Source: Caulobacter sp. UNC358MFTsu5.1 (GTDB lineage: Bacteria > Pseudomonadota > Alphaproteobacteria > Caulobacterales > Caulobacteraceae). Taken from it: a stretch of 64,000 bases of DNA. The notes under the pieces were generated by a model. It saw only the letters and a list, made by a program, of their open reading frames with translations, did not search any database and was not told the origin of the DNA. Location: NCBI RefSeq assembly GCF_000712075.1, contig NZ_JONW01000006.1, forward strand, positions 62,001 to 126,000. The letters are read 5' to 3'. Shown here in pieces: positions 40,666-51,432 of the stretch. The position numbers and the translations under genes were made by a program. Every line of letters begins with the position of its first letter. The first letter of the stretch is position 1.

Positions 40666-40884
40666 CAGGCTTTTGGTTTCGAGACAGGCCGAGACCAACA
40701 GTCGATCCGGGTCGCTTCCATTCAGGATAAGCATCCGACGTACGTCCGAGGGTTTTCCATCCTCAAACCCGCCTGTCGAACTGGATGAGGATCATCGGGC
40801 CGCTCCAACTGCTTTTGTAAGCACGGCCGTCCGCCCCTGTCCGCCCCCGATGGGAATCCGCCCACGGGAACCGAAAGAAGAAAA

Positions 40885-43035
<2,151 letters not shown>

Positions 43036-43069
43036 GGGTGATGGCGTCTCCATCGTGAGGCTTCAGCAG

Positions 43070-43099
43070 CGGGCGGCTCCGAAAGGGGCCGCCCGTTTT
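43070..43099 (+). terminator. Intrinsic terminator after pnp
   Basis: CGGGCGGCTCC-GAAA-GGGGCCGCCCG, an 11-bp stem with one G-U pair and a GAAA tetraloop, is followed by TTTTG. It ends the pnp transcript. Confidence 0.9.
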
Positions 43100-43132
43100 G
43101 CGTTTGGGGGCGCTTGCCCCATCTCAACATCC

Positions 43133-43260
43133 GTCATCCCGGGCCTTGTGCCCGGGACCCCTGGTTCAGCTTGCACGTGAAACGCCATGGCGCGCGGGCG
43201 CGCCACCCTTCCGCACTTGCAGCGGACAGAGGGGTTTCGGGCGCAAGGCCCGGAATGAGG
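43133..43260. repeat. GTCATCCCGG palindromic element, diverged copy
   Basis: The arms begin with TCATCCCGGGCCTTGTGCCC and end with the diverged inverted sequence (GGGCGCAAGGCCCGGAATGA), about 25 of 29 positions matching. It lies between the pnp terminator and the RNase T2 gene and belongs to the same broad family as 15062-15173 and 53101-53142. Confidence 0.75.
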
Positions 43261-43291
43261 GCGAGTAGGAGGGAGCGAAGAAGAAGGGCCC

Positions 43292-44038
43292 CTAACCCTT
43301 CTTCTTCGGCTTCGCGGCGATCGCCGGCGCCATCGGCGTCACCGTCACCACGGCGTCGTCGGCGGCGCCGTTGCCGCCCCGGCAGGCGGCCAGCTTGAAG
43401 TCCAGGTCCATGCAGACCCAGACCTCGGTCAGGCGGCCTTCCTTGACGCGCACGTTCAGGCCCTCGGCGGTCATGCCGCGATTGCCCTTCAGGAACGCCC
43501 TGCGGATCTCGCCCGCGGTCATCGTGCCCTCGGGACCCGGCTGGAGGTCCGGGACCTTCAGGCCCTGGCGCACCTCGCGGGCCTTCTTGAAATAGGCCTC
43601 CGGCGTGTCCCACTGGCAGGCGCCGTGGGCCTGCCACTCGTGCTGCAGCAGCCAGGGCGAGGGGGTCATGCAGAGATTGGCCAGCACGGTCGCCGCGCTC
43701 ATCGGCGGGCTGGGCTTGCAGTAGCGCGGGTGGATCTTGTCCGGCCCGTTCGGCCACAGGCCGTGCACGGTGAAGCCGAAGCTGTTGGTCTGACACTGGA
43801 TGATCTTGTTCGACTCCGGGATGCCCGCGCGGCAGGCCTCGGGCGACCAGAACAGGGCTAGCAGATAGGCGGCGGTGGGGACGTCGGTGTGGATCTCGCC
43901 GGCGGGCGGCTTCTCGGCGGGCGCCGGGATCACGCTGGGCGGGACCGTGCAGGCCTTCAGGCTGGAGGCGTGGGCGGCGCCGGCCAGGGCCAGCGAGGCA
44001 AGGGCGGTGGCGATGACCTGGAAGGCCTTGGACGACAT
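43292..44038 (-). CDS. Secreted ribonuclease T2 family protein
   Basis: A 248-residue T2-type RNase. A signal peptide (MSSKAFQVIATALASLALAGAAHA) is followed by the two catalytic boxes FTVHGLWPN (His92) and HEWQAHGAC (His133, Glu134, His138). Several cysteines match the disulfide pattern of the family. It probably degrades RNA in the periplasm or outside the cell to scavenge nucleotides. A lysine-rich end (KPKKKG) follows a low-complexity tail. It is flanked on both sides by palindromic elements. Confidence 0.93.
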   Translation of the reverse strand: MSSKAFQVIATALASLALAGAAHASSLKACTVPPSVIPAPAEKPPAGEIHTDVPTAAYLLALFWSPEACRAGIPESNKIIQCQTNSFGFTVHGLWPNGPDKIHPRYCKPSPPMSAATVLANLCMTPSPWLLQHEWQAHGACQWDTPEAYFKKAREVRQGLKVPDLQPGPEGTMTAGEIRRAFLKGNRGMTAEGLNVRVKEGRLTEVWVCMDLDFKLAACRGGNGAADDAVVTVTPMAPAIAAKPKKKG

Positions 44039-44094
44039 GGCAGAACTCCAGCGCTAGCTGACGCTTCTCTAGCACGGCTTGGCCAACCTAAAAC

Positions 44095-44224
44095 TCCGCT
44101 CATCCCGGCGAATGCCGGGACCCAGATCCCTTAGTGGCGAGGGATGATTGGAGGGGCTTGGCGCTCGTGGCGTCAGCCTCGAAGCCATTCCATCTGGGTC
44201 CCGGCATTCGCCGGGATGAGCGGA
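44095..44224. repeat. Palindromic element with perfect 33-bp inverted arms
   Basis: The arms 44095-44127 and 44192-44224 are exact reverse complements over 33 bases (outer end TCCGCTCATCCCGGCGAATG). A 64-base unrelated centre separates them. Each arm also contains its own small hairpin (CCGGCGAATGCCGG). No transposase is encoded. The perfect arms imply recent mobility or gene conversion. It lies between the RNase T2 and LysE genes. Confidence 0.93.
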
Positions 44225-44234
44225 TAAAGAGAGA

Positions 44235-44867
44235 TCAGCGCCGCGCCTCGGTGGCCATCCGCACGGCCAGGCCGCCCAGGACCGTGGCCATCAGCCAGCG
44301 CTGGATCAGGGCGAAGCTGGGGCGCGTGGCCAGGAAGGTCGCGATGGTCCCCGCCGCCAGGCAGATGCAGCCGTTGACCGTCAGGCTGATGACGATCTGG
44401 CTGCCGCCCAGGGCCAGGGACTGGCCGAAGATCGCGCCCCGGTGCGGGTCGATGAACTGCGGCAGCAGCGACAGATAGAGCATCGCGGCCTTGGGGTTCA
44501 GCAGGTTGGTCAGGAAGCCCATGCTGATCAGCTTGGCGGGGCTGTCCTTGGGCAGATCGCGCACCTGGAACGGAGAGGCCCCGCCCGGCTTGATGGCCTG
44601 CCAGGCCAGCCACAGCAGGTAGAGCGCGCCGCCGAACCGCAGGATGTCGTAGGCGATGGGCGCGGCCATCAGCAGGGCGGTGATGCCCAGGGCCGCGCAG
44701 ACCAGATAGACCACGAAGCCGGCGGCGGTGCCGACCAGCGACACGATCCCGGCCCAGCGTCCCTGGCAGATCGAGCGGCTGACCAGATAGATCATGTTCG
44801 GCCCGGGGGTCAGGGCCATGCCCAGGCACACGAGACAGAAGGCGATCCAGGTCTTGGCTTCGGGCAT
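44235..44867 (-). CDS. LysE/RhtB-family amino acid exporter
   Basis: A 210-residue membrane protein with about six helices and the RhtB/LysE signature ALTPGPNMIYLVSRSICQGRWAGIVSLVGTAAG near the N-terminus, then FLTNLLNPKAAMLYLSLLPQF. Such proteins export amino acids or related metabolites such as homoserine lactone. The exact substrate is unknown. It starts at 44867 and runs away from the TonB receptor gene, so the long gap between them is a divergent promoter region. Confidence 0.92.
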   Translation of the reverse strand: MPEAKTWIAFCLVCLGMALTPGPNMIYLVSRSICQGRWAGIVSLVGTAAGFVVYLVCAALGITALLMAAPIAYDILRFGGALYLLWLAWQAIKPGGASPFQVRDLPKDSPAKLISMGFLTNLLNPKAAMLYLSLLPQFIDPHRGAIFGQSLALGGSQIVISLTVNGCICLAAGTIATFLATRPSFALIQRWLMATVLGGLAVRMATEARR

Positions 44868-45041
44868 GGGCGGACTCCGCGTCAGAGGTGGGCGCCCAGG
44901 CGAACGGCTCGTGACGTCCGCGCTCCCTCAGGGTGCTCCCTGTGATCGCCAGTCACGCGGACGCCGGTTGTGTACACCGGTTCGCGGTGAAGGTTGAGGC
45001 CAGCTTTGCTGAAGGCGGCCGGGACGCGCCCTGACAGGGCC

Positions 45042-45113
45042 GGGGACATGCCCTTGGCGTGTCCCCTGATCTCGCGGCGCCGGCATTGGGGACACGCGCG
45101 AGCGCATGTCCCC
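45042..45113. repeat. GGGGACA double-hairpin element, copy 2
   Basis: Hairpins 45042-45066 (GGGGACATGCC ... GGCGTGTCCCC) and 45088-45113 (GGGGACACGCGCG ... GCATGTCCCC) repeat the design of 9047-9124 with a shorter, different middle. It lies just upstream of the Fur box. Confidence 0.85.
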
Positions 45114-45128
45114 GCTCCGCGTATTTCT

Positions 45129-45147
45129 GCGAATGATTATCATTGCA
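45129..45147. promoter_or_regulatory. Fur box
   Basis: GCGAATGATTATCATTGC contains the 13-bp perfect palindrome AATGATTATCATT, matching the core of the classical Fur operator (GATAATGATAATCATTATC type). It lies about 85 bases upstream of the TonB receptor ATG, where iron-loaded Fur would block transcription. The fur gene is in this window at 17.7 kb. Confidence 0.8.
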
Positions 45148-45229
45148 CACTGGCAACGCTCCAGATAAGAACGCGTCGCAATTACGACAAAGGGCCGCGC
45201 TCCTCCGACGGCCTTGCTGGGGTTTTTCG

Positions 45230-47614
45230 ATGAACAAGAGTTCCAAGCCCGCCGTCGCCGGCGTCCGCAGCCAGACCCGCGCCGCGCTGGGCGTCGCCGC
45301 CGTCGCCGGTCTGGCCGGCCTGTCCCTGGCGCCCGCCGCTTTCGCCGCCGCGCCCGAGGCCGACGCCGCCGCCGACGCGGCGATCGCCACGGCCGGCCCC
45401 GCCGACAGCGCCACCGAGGTCTCGGGCGTCAAGGTCGACGGCAAACGCAACGCCGAGGTCCAGTCGCCCAAGCTGACCGCGCCGCTGGTCGACACGCCCA
45501 AGGCCATCACGGTCATCCCGCGCAAGATCATCGAGCAGACCGCCGCCACCTCGCTGCAGGACATCCTGCGCACCTCGCCCGGCATCACCTTCGGGGCGGG
45601 CGAGGGCGGCCAGCCCCTGGCCGACCGTCCGTTCATCCGTGGCCAGTCCAGCGCCAACGACGTCTTCGTCGACGGCCTGCGCGACAGCGGCGGCCAGACC
45701 CGCGAAGTGTTCAACCTCGAGCAGGTCGAGGTCGTGAAGGGCCCCGACAGCGCCTACAGCGGCCGCGGCTCGGGCGGCGGCAGCATCAACCTGACGTCCA
45801 AGAGCCCCAAGGCCGACGATTTCGTCCGCGCCTCGATCGCCGGCGGCACCGACAGCTACGTCCGCGCCACCGCCGACCTGAACCACCAGATCAACGACAG
45901 CGTCGCCGTCCGCCTGAACCTGCTGGGCACCCAGGGCGACACGCCCGGCCGCGACGCCGTGGACTTCGACCGCTGGGGCGCGGCCGCGTCGATCGCCGCG
46001 GGCCTGGATGGTCCGACCCAGATGACGCTGAGCTACTACCACCTCGACAGCAACGCGATGCCCGACTACGGCATCCCGCTGTTCACCAAGGTCCCCGGCG
46101 TGCCCCGCACGGACTCGGGCATCCTGGACGTCGACTACAGCAGCTTCTACGGCCTCAAGGCCCGCGACTATCAGAAGACCAAGGCCGACATCGCCACCTT
46201 CGCGGTCGATCACGCGATCAACTCGAATCTCGGCGTGCGCCAGGTGGTCCGCTGGTCCAAGACGCTCAACGACTACATCGTCACCAATCCCGGCGACGGC
46301 GGCGCGGCCCAGCTGATCGGCGGCCAATGGTGGATGAAGCGCGGCACCAAGACCCGCTGGAACCCGGTCGAGACCATGGCGGCCAACACCGACTTCCACG
46401 GCAAGTTCGACACCGGCGCCTTCAGCCACAGCTTCGACCTCGGGATCGAGCTGAGCCGCGAGGAAAACCTCAACGCCACCTATTCGACCTACACCACGTC
46501 GGGCTCGGCCTGTCCGGCGGGCTTCAACATGGGCACCAACGCCACCAATCTGGGCCAGGGCGACTGCACCCTGGTCTACGCCCCCAATCCGAACGACCCC
46601 TGGACCGGCATCATCAATCGCAGCCCGGCCAACCGCAACGTCTCCAAGACCGCCGCGATCTATGGCTTCGACACCATCAAGTTCGGCGACAGGTGGCTGC
46701 TGAACCTGGGCCTGCGCCACGACCATTATGAGAGCGCCGGCTACGACTACGCCAGCTTCACCCAGAACCAGGGCGCGTTCTCGGGCGGCACGATCACCTA
46801 CCGCCAGGGCGAGTGGGATTTCACCAGCTACCAGGCCGGTCTGGTCTTCAAGCCGACCGAGGACTCCAGCCTCTACATCTCATACGGCACGGCCTCGACC
46901 CCGCCGGGCGTCCAGGGCGGCGACCAGAACAGCAACGGCATCACCGGCACGGTCGGCACGACGCCCAACCAACTGCTGGAGCCGGAAGACACCGAAAGCT
47001 TCGAGGCCGGCGGCAAGTGGACGCTGTTCAACGACACGCTGGCCTTGTCGGGCGCGGTCTTCAAGACCACCCGCAAGAACGCCCTGATCCAGATCAACAA
47101 CGGCGTGTTCGCCCAGGTGGGCGAGACGCAGGTCAAGGGCGTGGAGCTGGGCATCTCGGGCAACATCACGCCCAAGTGGCAGGCTTTCGGCGGCTACACC
47201 TACATGGACAGCGAGCTGGTTCATGGCGCGGTGACGATCCAGTCGGGCACCGGGGCGATCATCCCCAACATCAACGAGGGCGACCCGCTGGCCAACACGC
47301 CCAAGAACAGCTTCAGCCTGTTCACGACCTATCGGGTGACGCGCAAGCTCTCGGCCGGCGGCGGGGCCTACTACGTCTCCAAGATGTTCGGCGGCAACCA
47401 GGGCGGCGCGGGCGGCGGGACCAACGCGGTCTACGCGCCCGACTACTGGCGCTTCGACGCCTTCGCCAGCTACGTCGTCAACGACAAGGTCGACCTGCAG
47501 CTGAACGTCCAGAACGTCGGCGACGAGCGCTACATCATGCGCACCAACGGCGTCCACCACGCCGACCCGGCCCCCGGCCGGCAGGCGATCCTGACCTTGA
47601 ACGTCAAGTACTGA
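45230..47614 (+). CDS. TonB-dependent siderophore receptor (Fiu/catecholate type)
   Basis: A 794-residue outer-membrane receptor. Signal peptide ends near AAFA, followed by an Ala-rich linker, a TonB-box-like VSGVKVDG, the plug domain (PKAITVIPRKIIEQTAATSLQDILRTSPGIT ... RGQSSANDVFVDGLRD ... VEVVKGPDSAYSGRGSGGGSINL) and a 22-strand barrel ending in the aromatic LTLNVKY. The plug pattern and adjacent PKHD hydroxylase gene match the fiu-ybiX / piuA-piuC pairing for ferric catecholate uptake. The upstream Fur box indicates iron repression. The ATG at 45230 is used; an earlier opening at 45143 adds no signal sequence. Confidence 0.95.
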   Translation: MNKSSKPAVAGVRSQTRAALGVAAVAGLAGLSLAPAAFAAAPEADAAADAAIATAGPADSATEVSGVKVDGKRNAEVQSPKLTAPLVDTPKAITVIPRKIIEQTAATSLQDILRTSPGITFGAGEGGQPLADRPFIRGQSSANDVFVDGLRDSGGQTREVFNLEQVEVVKGPDSAYSGRGSGGGSINLTSKSPKADDFVRASIAGGTDSYVRATADLNHQINDSVAVRLNLLGTQGDTPGRDAVDFDRWGAAASIAAGLDGPTQMTLSYYHLDSNAMPDYGIPLFTKVPGVPRTDSGILDVDYSSFYGLKARDYQKTKADIATFAVDHAINSNLGVRQVVRWSKTLNDYIVTNPGDGGAAQLIGGQWWMKRGTKTRWNPVETMAANTDFHGKFDTGAFSHSFDLGIELSREENLNATYSTYTTSGSACPAGFNMGTNATNLGQGDCTLVYAPNPNDPWTGIINRSPANRNVSKTAAIYGFDTIKFGDRWLLNLGLRHDHYESAGYDYASFTQNQGAFSGGTITYRQGEWDFTSYQAGLVFKPTEDSSLYISYGTASTPPGVQGGDQNSNGITGTVGTTPNQLLEPEDTESFEAGGKWTLFNDTLALSGAVFKTTRKNALIQINNGVFAQVGETQVKGVELGISGNITPKWQAFGGYTYMDSELVHGAVTIQSGTGAIIPNINEGDPLANTPKNSFSLFTTYRVTRKLSAGGGAYYVSKMFGGNQGGAGGGTNAVYAPDYWRFDAFASYVVNDKVDLQLNVQNVGDERYIMRTNGVHHADPAPGRQAILTLNVKY

Positions 47615-47652
47615 GCCTTCTCCTCCCCGGAGTGCTCGTCCTGACGTTCAAA

Positions 47653-47686
47653 GCCTCGCCCGGGAGCGGCCCCTCCCGGGCGAGGC
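47653..47686 (+). terminator. Strong hairpin after the TonB receptor gene
   Basis: GCCTCGCCCGGGAG / CTCCCGGGCGAGGC, a perfect 14-bp stem with a six-base loop, lies 38 bases after the stop. No long U-run follows, so termination may be partial and allow read-through to the hydroxylase gene. Confidence 0.6.
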
Positions 47687-47700
47687 CATATCTCTGCCCA

Positions 47701-47723
47701 CCATTTATCCTTCGGATAAATGG
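47701..47723. other. UUCG-loop hairpin
   Basis: CCATTTATCC-TTC-GGATAAATGG has a perfect 10-bp stem whose tip is the very stable C(UUCG)G loop. It may protect the receptor mRNA 3' end or help termination. Confidence 0.6.
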
Positions 47724-47739
47724 CGGATTTTCAAAGGTT

Positions 47740-47791
47740 TAGAGCGCGACGGGCGCCAAAACCGGCTTCCACTTTTGGCTGTCGCGCTCTA
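47740..47791. repeat. Dispersed palindromic element (AAACCGGCTTCCACTTTT type)
   Basis: The arms TAGAGCGCGAC / GTCGCGCTCTA are perfect (11 bp). The centre, AAAACCGGCTTCCACTTTTGG, is the core of a palindromic repeat that I recall as widespread in alphaproteobacterial intergenic regions. It ends directly at the AGGAG ribosome binding site of the next gene. Confidence 0.8.
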
Positions 47792-47802
47792 GGAGTCGGG
47801 TC

Positions 47803-48486
47803 ATGATGATCCAGATCCCCGACGTCCTGACGCCCGACCAGGTCGCCCGCTGCCGCGCGGTGCTGGACGCCGCCGAGTGGATCGACGGCAACGCCACCTC
47901 GGGCTTCCAGGCGGCGATGGCCAAGAACAACCAGCAGCTGCCGCAGGACGGGGCGGCCGCCCGCGAGGTCGGGGCGATCATCGTCCAGGCCCTGCAGGCC
48001 AATCGCCTGTTCGTCGCGGCCGCCCTGCCACACACCATCCTGACGCCGCTGTTCAACCGCTACGGCGCGGGCATGGGCTTCGGCGACCACATCGACAATT
48101 CGATCCGCCGCGACCCGGTCACCGGCCAGACCCTGCGCACCGACCTGTCGATCACCGTCTTCCTCAGCGACCCCGAGGACTACGACGGCGGCGAGCTGGT
48201 GGTCGAGGACGCCTATGGCAGCCACGTGGTCAAGCTGGAGGCGGGGGCGGCGATCCTCTATCCGGCCTCCAGCCTGCACCACGTCACCGAGGTGACGCGC
48301 GGCGTGCGCACCGCCAGCTTCTTCTGGATCCAGAGCCTGGTGCGCGACGACGCCAAGCGCGCCCTGCTGCTGGACATGGACGTGTCGATCCAGCGCCTGT
48401 CGATGGCGGTGGGGACCGACGACCCGTCGGTGCTGTCCCTGACCGGGAGCTACCACAACCTCCTGCGGATGTGGGCCGAGGTCTGA
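47803..48486 (+). CDS. PKHD-type 2-oxoglutarate/Fe(II) hydroxylase (YbiX/PiuC)
   Basis: A 227-residue dioxygenase of the YbiX/PiuC group. Iron ligands are His96-x-Asp98 (GDHIDNS) and His159 (SSLHHVTEV), and Arg169 ([10 protein letters not shown]) is the likely 2-oxoglutarate anchor. Relatives sit next to TonB siderophore receptors and are iron-regulated, as here. The physiological substrate is unclear. Two ATGs in tandem (47803, 47806) follow AGGAG; the first has the better spacing. UniProt lists a Caulobacter homologue as PKHD-type hydroxylase CC_0027 (from memory). Confidence 0.94.
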   Translation: MMIQIPDVLTPDQVARCRAVLDAAEWIDGNATSGFQAAMAKNNQQLPQDGAAAREVGAIIVQALQANRLFVAAALPHTILTPLFNRYGAGMGFGDHIDNSIRRDPVTGQTLRTDLSITVFLSDPEDYDGGELVVEDAYGSHVVKLEAGAAILYPASSLHHVTEVTRGVRTASFFWIQSLVRDDAKRALLLDMDVSIQRLSMAVGTDDPSVLSLTGSYHNLLRMWAEV

Positions 48487-48573
48487 CGCACGGTCGGCGA
48501 ACAATGATCGCCGACGCCAACCATAAGTTTACCCTTGAGCTTCACCATCCGCGCTCCGTCCCTTGGAGCCGCG

Positions 48574-51258
48574 ATGACCTCGCCCCCCAAATCCCCACGG
48601 TTGAGCGATGCGGAAAGCGCGCAATGGTTCTTCGACCATTCGCACGACCTGTTCGCCGTGGTGTCGAGGGGGCGGTTCGCCACGGTCAATCCGGCCTGGA
48701 CCCGGGTGACCGGCTGGACCCGCCAGGAGCTGATCGGCCGGCCGGCCTCCAGCTTCGTCCATCCGGACTCGCGCCAGGACTTCATCGAGACCGCCGGCCT
48801 GATCCGCGCCTCGGGCGAGGCCGTCAACCGCCTCAAGGTGACCTGCAAGAACGGCGGCTGGGTGTGGCTGGAGGGGCGCTCGCGCCTGGGGCCCAACGGC
48901 GAGATGATCGGCGCCCTGCGCGACGTCACCGCCGACATGGCCCGCCGGGCCGAGATCGCCGCCGCCCGCCAGACCCGCGAACTCCTGGCCTCGTCGGCCG
49001 GCATCGGGGTCTGGAGCTACGAACCGCACGGTCAGCACATCGAGTGGTCGCGCGACATCTTCAACGCCACGGGCCTGGAGCCCGAGGACGTGGCCCAGCC
49101 CGACCAGTTCTTCGACCGCCTGGACCCCGCCGAGCAGGAGAACCTGCGCGCGGCCTTCGACCAGGCGGTGCGCACCGGCGAAGGCGGCACCATCGAGCAC
49201 CGGCTGCGCGGCGCCGGGGACCAGTGGTTCACCTACCGCGCCACCTTCCGCACCGAACCGCGGGCCGATGGCCTGTTCGCCCTGAAGGGCATCTCGCAGA
49301 ACGTCACCGACGTGGCCCGCACCCGCGACGCGGCCGTCTGGGGCGAGCGCCAGGCCCGGCGGCTGGTCGAGGAGGCCCCGTTCGCCGTGGCGCTCTACGA
49401 CCGCGACCTGCGCCTGCAGGTGGTCAGCCCGCGCTTCCTGGAGATCTTCCAGGCCACCGAGGCCCAGATCATCGGCCGCAGCCTGCACGAGCTGACCTCC
49501 GGCAGCCGCCGGCGCTTCGTCCGGGCCGTCGAGCGCGCCCTGACCGGCGAGACGATCGTGCGCCGCGAGGACCAGCTGCACGACGGCCTGGGCCGCAGCC
49601 ACACCCTGCGCTGGGAGGCCCGCCCCTGGTGCGACGCCCAGGGCCGGATCGTCGGCGTGATCACCTATATGGACGATGTCACGGCCCTGTCGGAGGCCCG
49701 CCGCGAGGCGCGCGCCAACGCCCGGCGGCTGCGCGTGGCCCTGGGCGCGGCCCATGCCGGGGTCTACGAGATCGACCACGCGGGCAAGACCTTCTGGGGC
49801 TCGCCGGAGTTCCATCGCATCCTGGGCCGCCGGGTCACCTATGACGACGTACGCAGCGCCGTCTGGCCGATGATCCATCCCGACGACGTCACGGCGGTCT
49901 ACGACGCCGCCGAAAGCTGGCGGGGGAACGAAGGCCATCTGGACTCCCGGGGCCGCTCGTTCGACGTGCGGGTGATGACACCCGACGGCGACGGCAAGTG
50001 GATCCGCATCTTCCACGAGGTGCGCAGCGACGCGAGCGGCCGCATCCGCAAGGCCTTCGGCCTGATCCTGGACATCGACGAGAAGAAGCGGGCCGAGCTG
50101 GCCCTGGTCGAGGCCGAGCGCGCCGCCCAGGCCGCCAACGAGGCCAAGGCCCAGTTCCTGGCCAATATGAGCCACGAGATCCGCACCCCGATGAACGGGG
50201 TGCTGGGGGTGATGCATCTGCTCAAGCGCGAGAAGCTGCCGGGCGAGGCCGACAACCTGCTGGGCGAGGCCCTGGCCTGCGGTCGGATGCTGTCGACCCT
50301 GCTGGACGACGTGATCGACTTCTCGCGGATCGAGGCCGGGCGGCTGGACGTCACCCAGGAGCCGGTCGATCCCAGCGAGCTGGCCGCCAGCGTGGCGCGG
50401 CTGCTGCGCGGCCAGGCCGAGCACAAGGGGCTGGAGCTGCGGGTCGACGCCCCGGACCTGGGCCTGATCCTCACCGACCCCAGCCGGCTGCGCCAGGCCC
50501 TGTTCAACCTGGTCGGCAACGCCGTGAAGTTCACCCTGTCGGGCTCGGTGACCCTGCGGGTCCGCCGGCAGGAGGGACCCGAACCCCGCGTCGCCTTCGA
50601 GGTGATCGACACCGGGGTCGGCATCGCCGCCGAGGCCCAGGCGCGGCTGTTCGAACGCTTCCAGCAGGCCGACGCCAGCACCACCCGCCGGTTCGGCGGC
50701 TCGGGCCTGGGCCTGGCCATCACCCGGCGCCTGGCCCAGATGATGGGCGGCGAGGTGGTCTTCACCTCGCGCGAGGGCGTCGGCTCGACCTTCCTGCTGA
50801 CCATCGCCGCCCCGCCGGCCCAGGCCCGCGCGGCCGAGGCCGAGATGGCCGACGGCCTGCTGCAGGGGCTGAAGATCCTGGTGGTCGAGGACAACGCCAC
50901 CAACCGCCTGGTCGCCCGCCGCATCCTCGAGCAGCTGGGCGCCAAGGTCGAGACGGCCGAGGACGGGCTGGACGGCGTGACCACGGCGGCGCGGGGCTTC
51001 GACCTGATCCTGATGGACGTGCAGATGCCCGGCATCGACGGGCTGGAGGCCGCCCGCCGCATCCGCAACCTGCCGGGCCCGGCCGCCAAGACGCCGATCA
51101 TCGCCCTGACCGCCAACGTCCTGTCGCACCAGCGCGCCGCCTACCTGGCCGCCGGCATGGACGGCGTCGCCGCCAAGCCGATCTCCCCCGCCGCCCTGAT
51201 CACCGAGATCGTCCGCCTGGCCGGCGGCGAAGCGGCGGACGCGGCGGCTGTGGCCTAG
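48574..51258 (+). CDS. Hybrid sensor histidine kinase with four PAS domains
   Basis: An 894-residue cytosolic hybrid kinase: four PAS/PAC modules (about 15-125, 140-250, 265-385, 390-505), HisKA with phosphoacceptor His534 (FLANMSHEIRTPMNGVLGVM), HATPase_c (NLVGNAVKFT, DTGVGI, GSGLGLAIT), and a receiver with phosphoacceptor Asp815 (LILMDVQMPGIDGLEAARRIR). No membrane helix is seen, so it probably senses a cytosolic or diffusible cue. The ATG at 48574 has GGAG about seven bases upstream; the frame opens earlier at a TTG. No response regulator or phosphotransferase gene is adjacent. Confidence 0.94.
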   Translation: MTSPPKSPRLSDAESAQWFFDHSHDLFAVVSRGRFATVNPAWTRVTGWTRQELIGRPASSFVHPDSRQDFIETAGLIRASGEAVNRLKVTCKNGGWVWLEGRSRLGPNGEMIGALRDVTADMARRAEIAAARQTRELLASSAGIGVWSYEPHGQHIEWSRDIFNATGLEPEDVAQPDQFFDRLDPAEQENLRAAFDQAVRTGEGGTIEHRLRGAGDQWFTYRATFRTEPRADGLFALKGISQNVTDVARTRDAAVWGERQARRLVEEAPFAVALYDRDLRLQVVSPRFLEIFQATEAQIIGRSLHELTSGSRRRFVRAVERALTGETIVRREDQLHDGLGRSHTLRWEARPWCDAQGRIVGVITYMDDVTALSEARREARANARRLRVALGAAHAGVYEIDHAGKTFWGSPEFHRILGRRVTYDDVRSAVWPMIHPDDVTAVYDAAESWRGNEGHLDSRGRSFDVRVMTPDGDGKWIRIFHEVRSDASGRIRKAFGLILDIDEKKRAELALVEAERAAQAANEAKAQFLANMSHEIRTPMNGVLGVMHLLKREKLPGEADNLLGEALACGRMLSTLLDDVIDFSRIEAGRLDVTQEPVDPSELAASVARLLRGQAEHKGLELRVDAPDLGLILTDPSRLRQALFNLVGNAVKFTLSGSVTLRVRRQEGPEPRVAFEVIDTGVGIAAEAQARLFERFQQADASTTRRFGGSGLGLAITRRLAQMMGGEVVFTSREGVGSTFLLTIAAPPAQARAAEAEMADGLLQGLKILVVEDNATNRLVARRILEQLGAKVETAEDGLDGVTTAARGFDLILMDVQMPGIDGLEAARRIRNLPGPAAKTPIIALTANVLSHQRAAYLAAGMDGVAAKPISPAALITEIVRLAGGEAADAAAVA

Positions 51259-51260
51259 GC

Positions 51261-51370
51261 GATCCTCCCCCTTTGGGGGAGGCGGCCCAGAGGGCCGGAG
51301 GGGGTTTGCCCGGCCGATTGAGCAAGACCCCCTCCGTCGCTTCGCGACACCTCCCCCGGAGGGGAGGATC
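51261..51370. repeat. Inverted-repeat intergenic element (CTCCCC type), second copy
   Basis: Outer arms GATCCTCCCC / GGGGAGGATC are perfect, with inner pairs (CCCCTTTGGGG, and AGGGGGTTTGC / GCAAGACCCCCT). It begins three bases after the kinase stop and is related to 6151-6295. Confidence 0.82.
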
Positions 51371-51432
51371 TGCCTTCCCTCGCCGTCGAAAACCGCTAAT
51401 GCTCCTCCCCAACAATTGGGGGAAGCCAACGG

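Larger units (their letters stand above)
44868..45229. other. 362-base divergent intergenic region, LysE / TonB receptor
   Basis: The gap holds a GGGGACA double-hairpin element (45042-45113), a Fur-box-like palindrome (45129-45147) and a less structured stretch up to the TonB receptor start. No coding sequence is apparent. Confidence 0.7.

Noticed and set aside
44095..44224. Insertion sequence
   Set aside because: Too short and without a transposase; only a non-autonomous element is possible.
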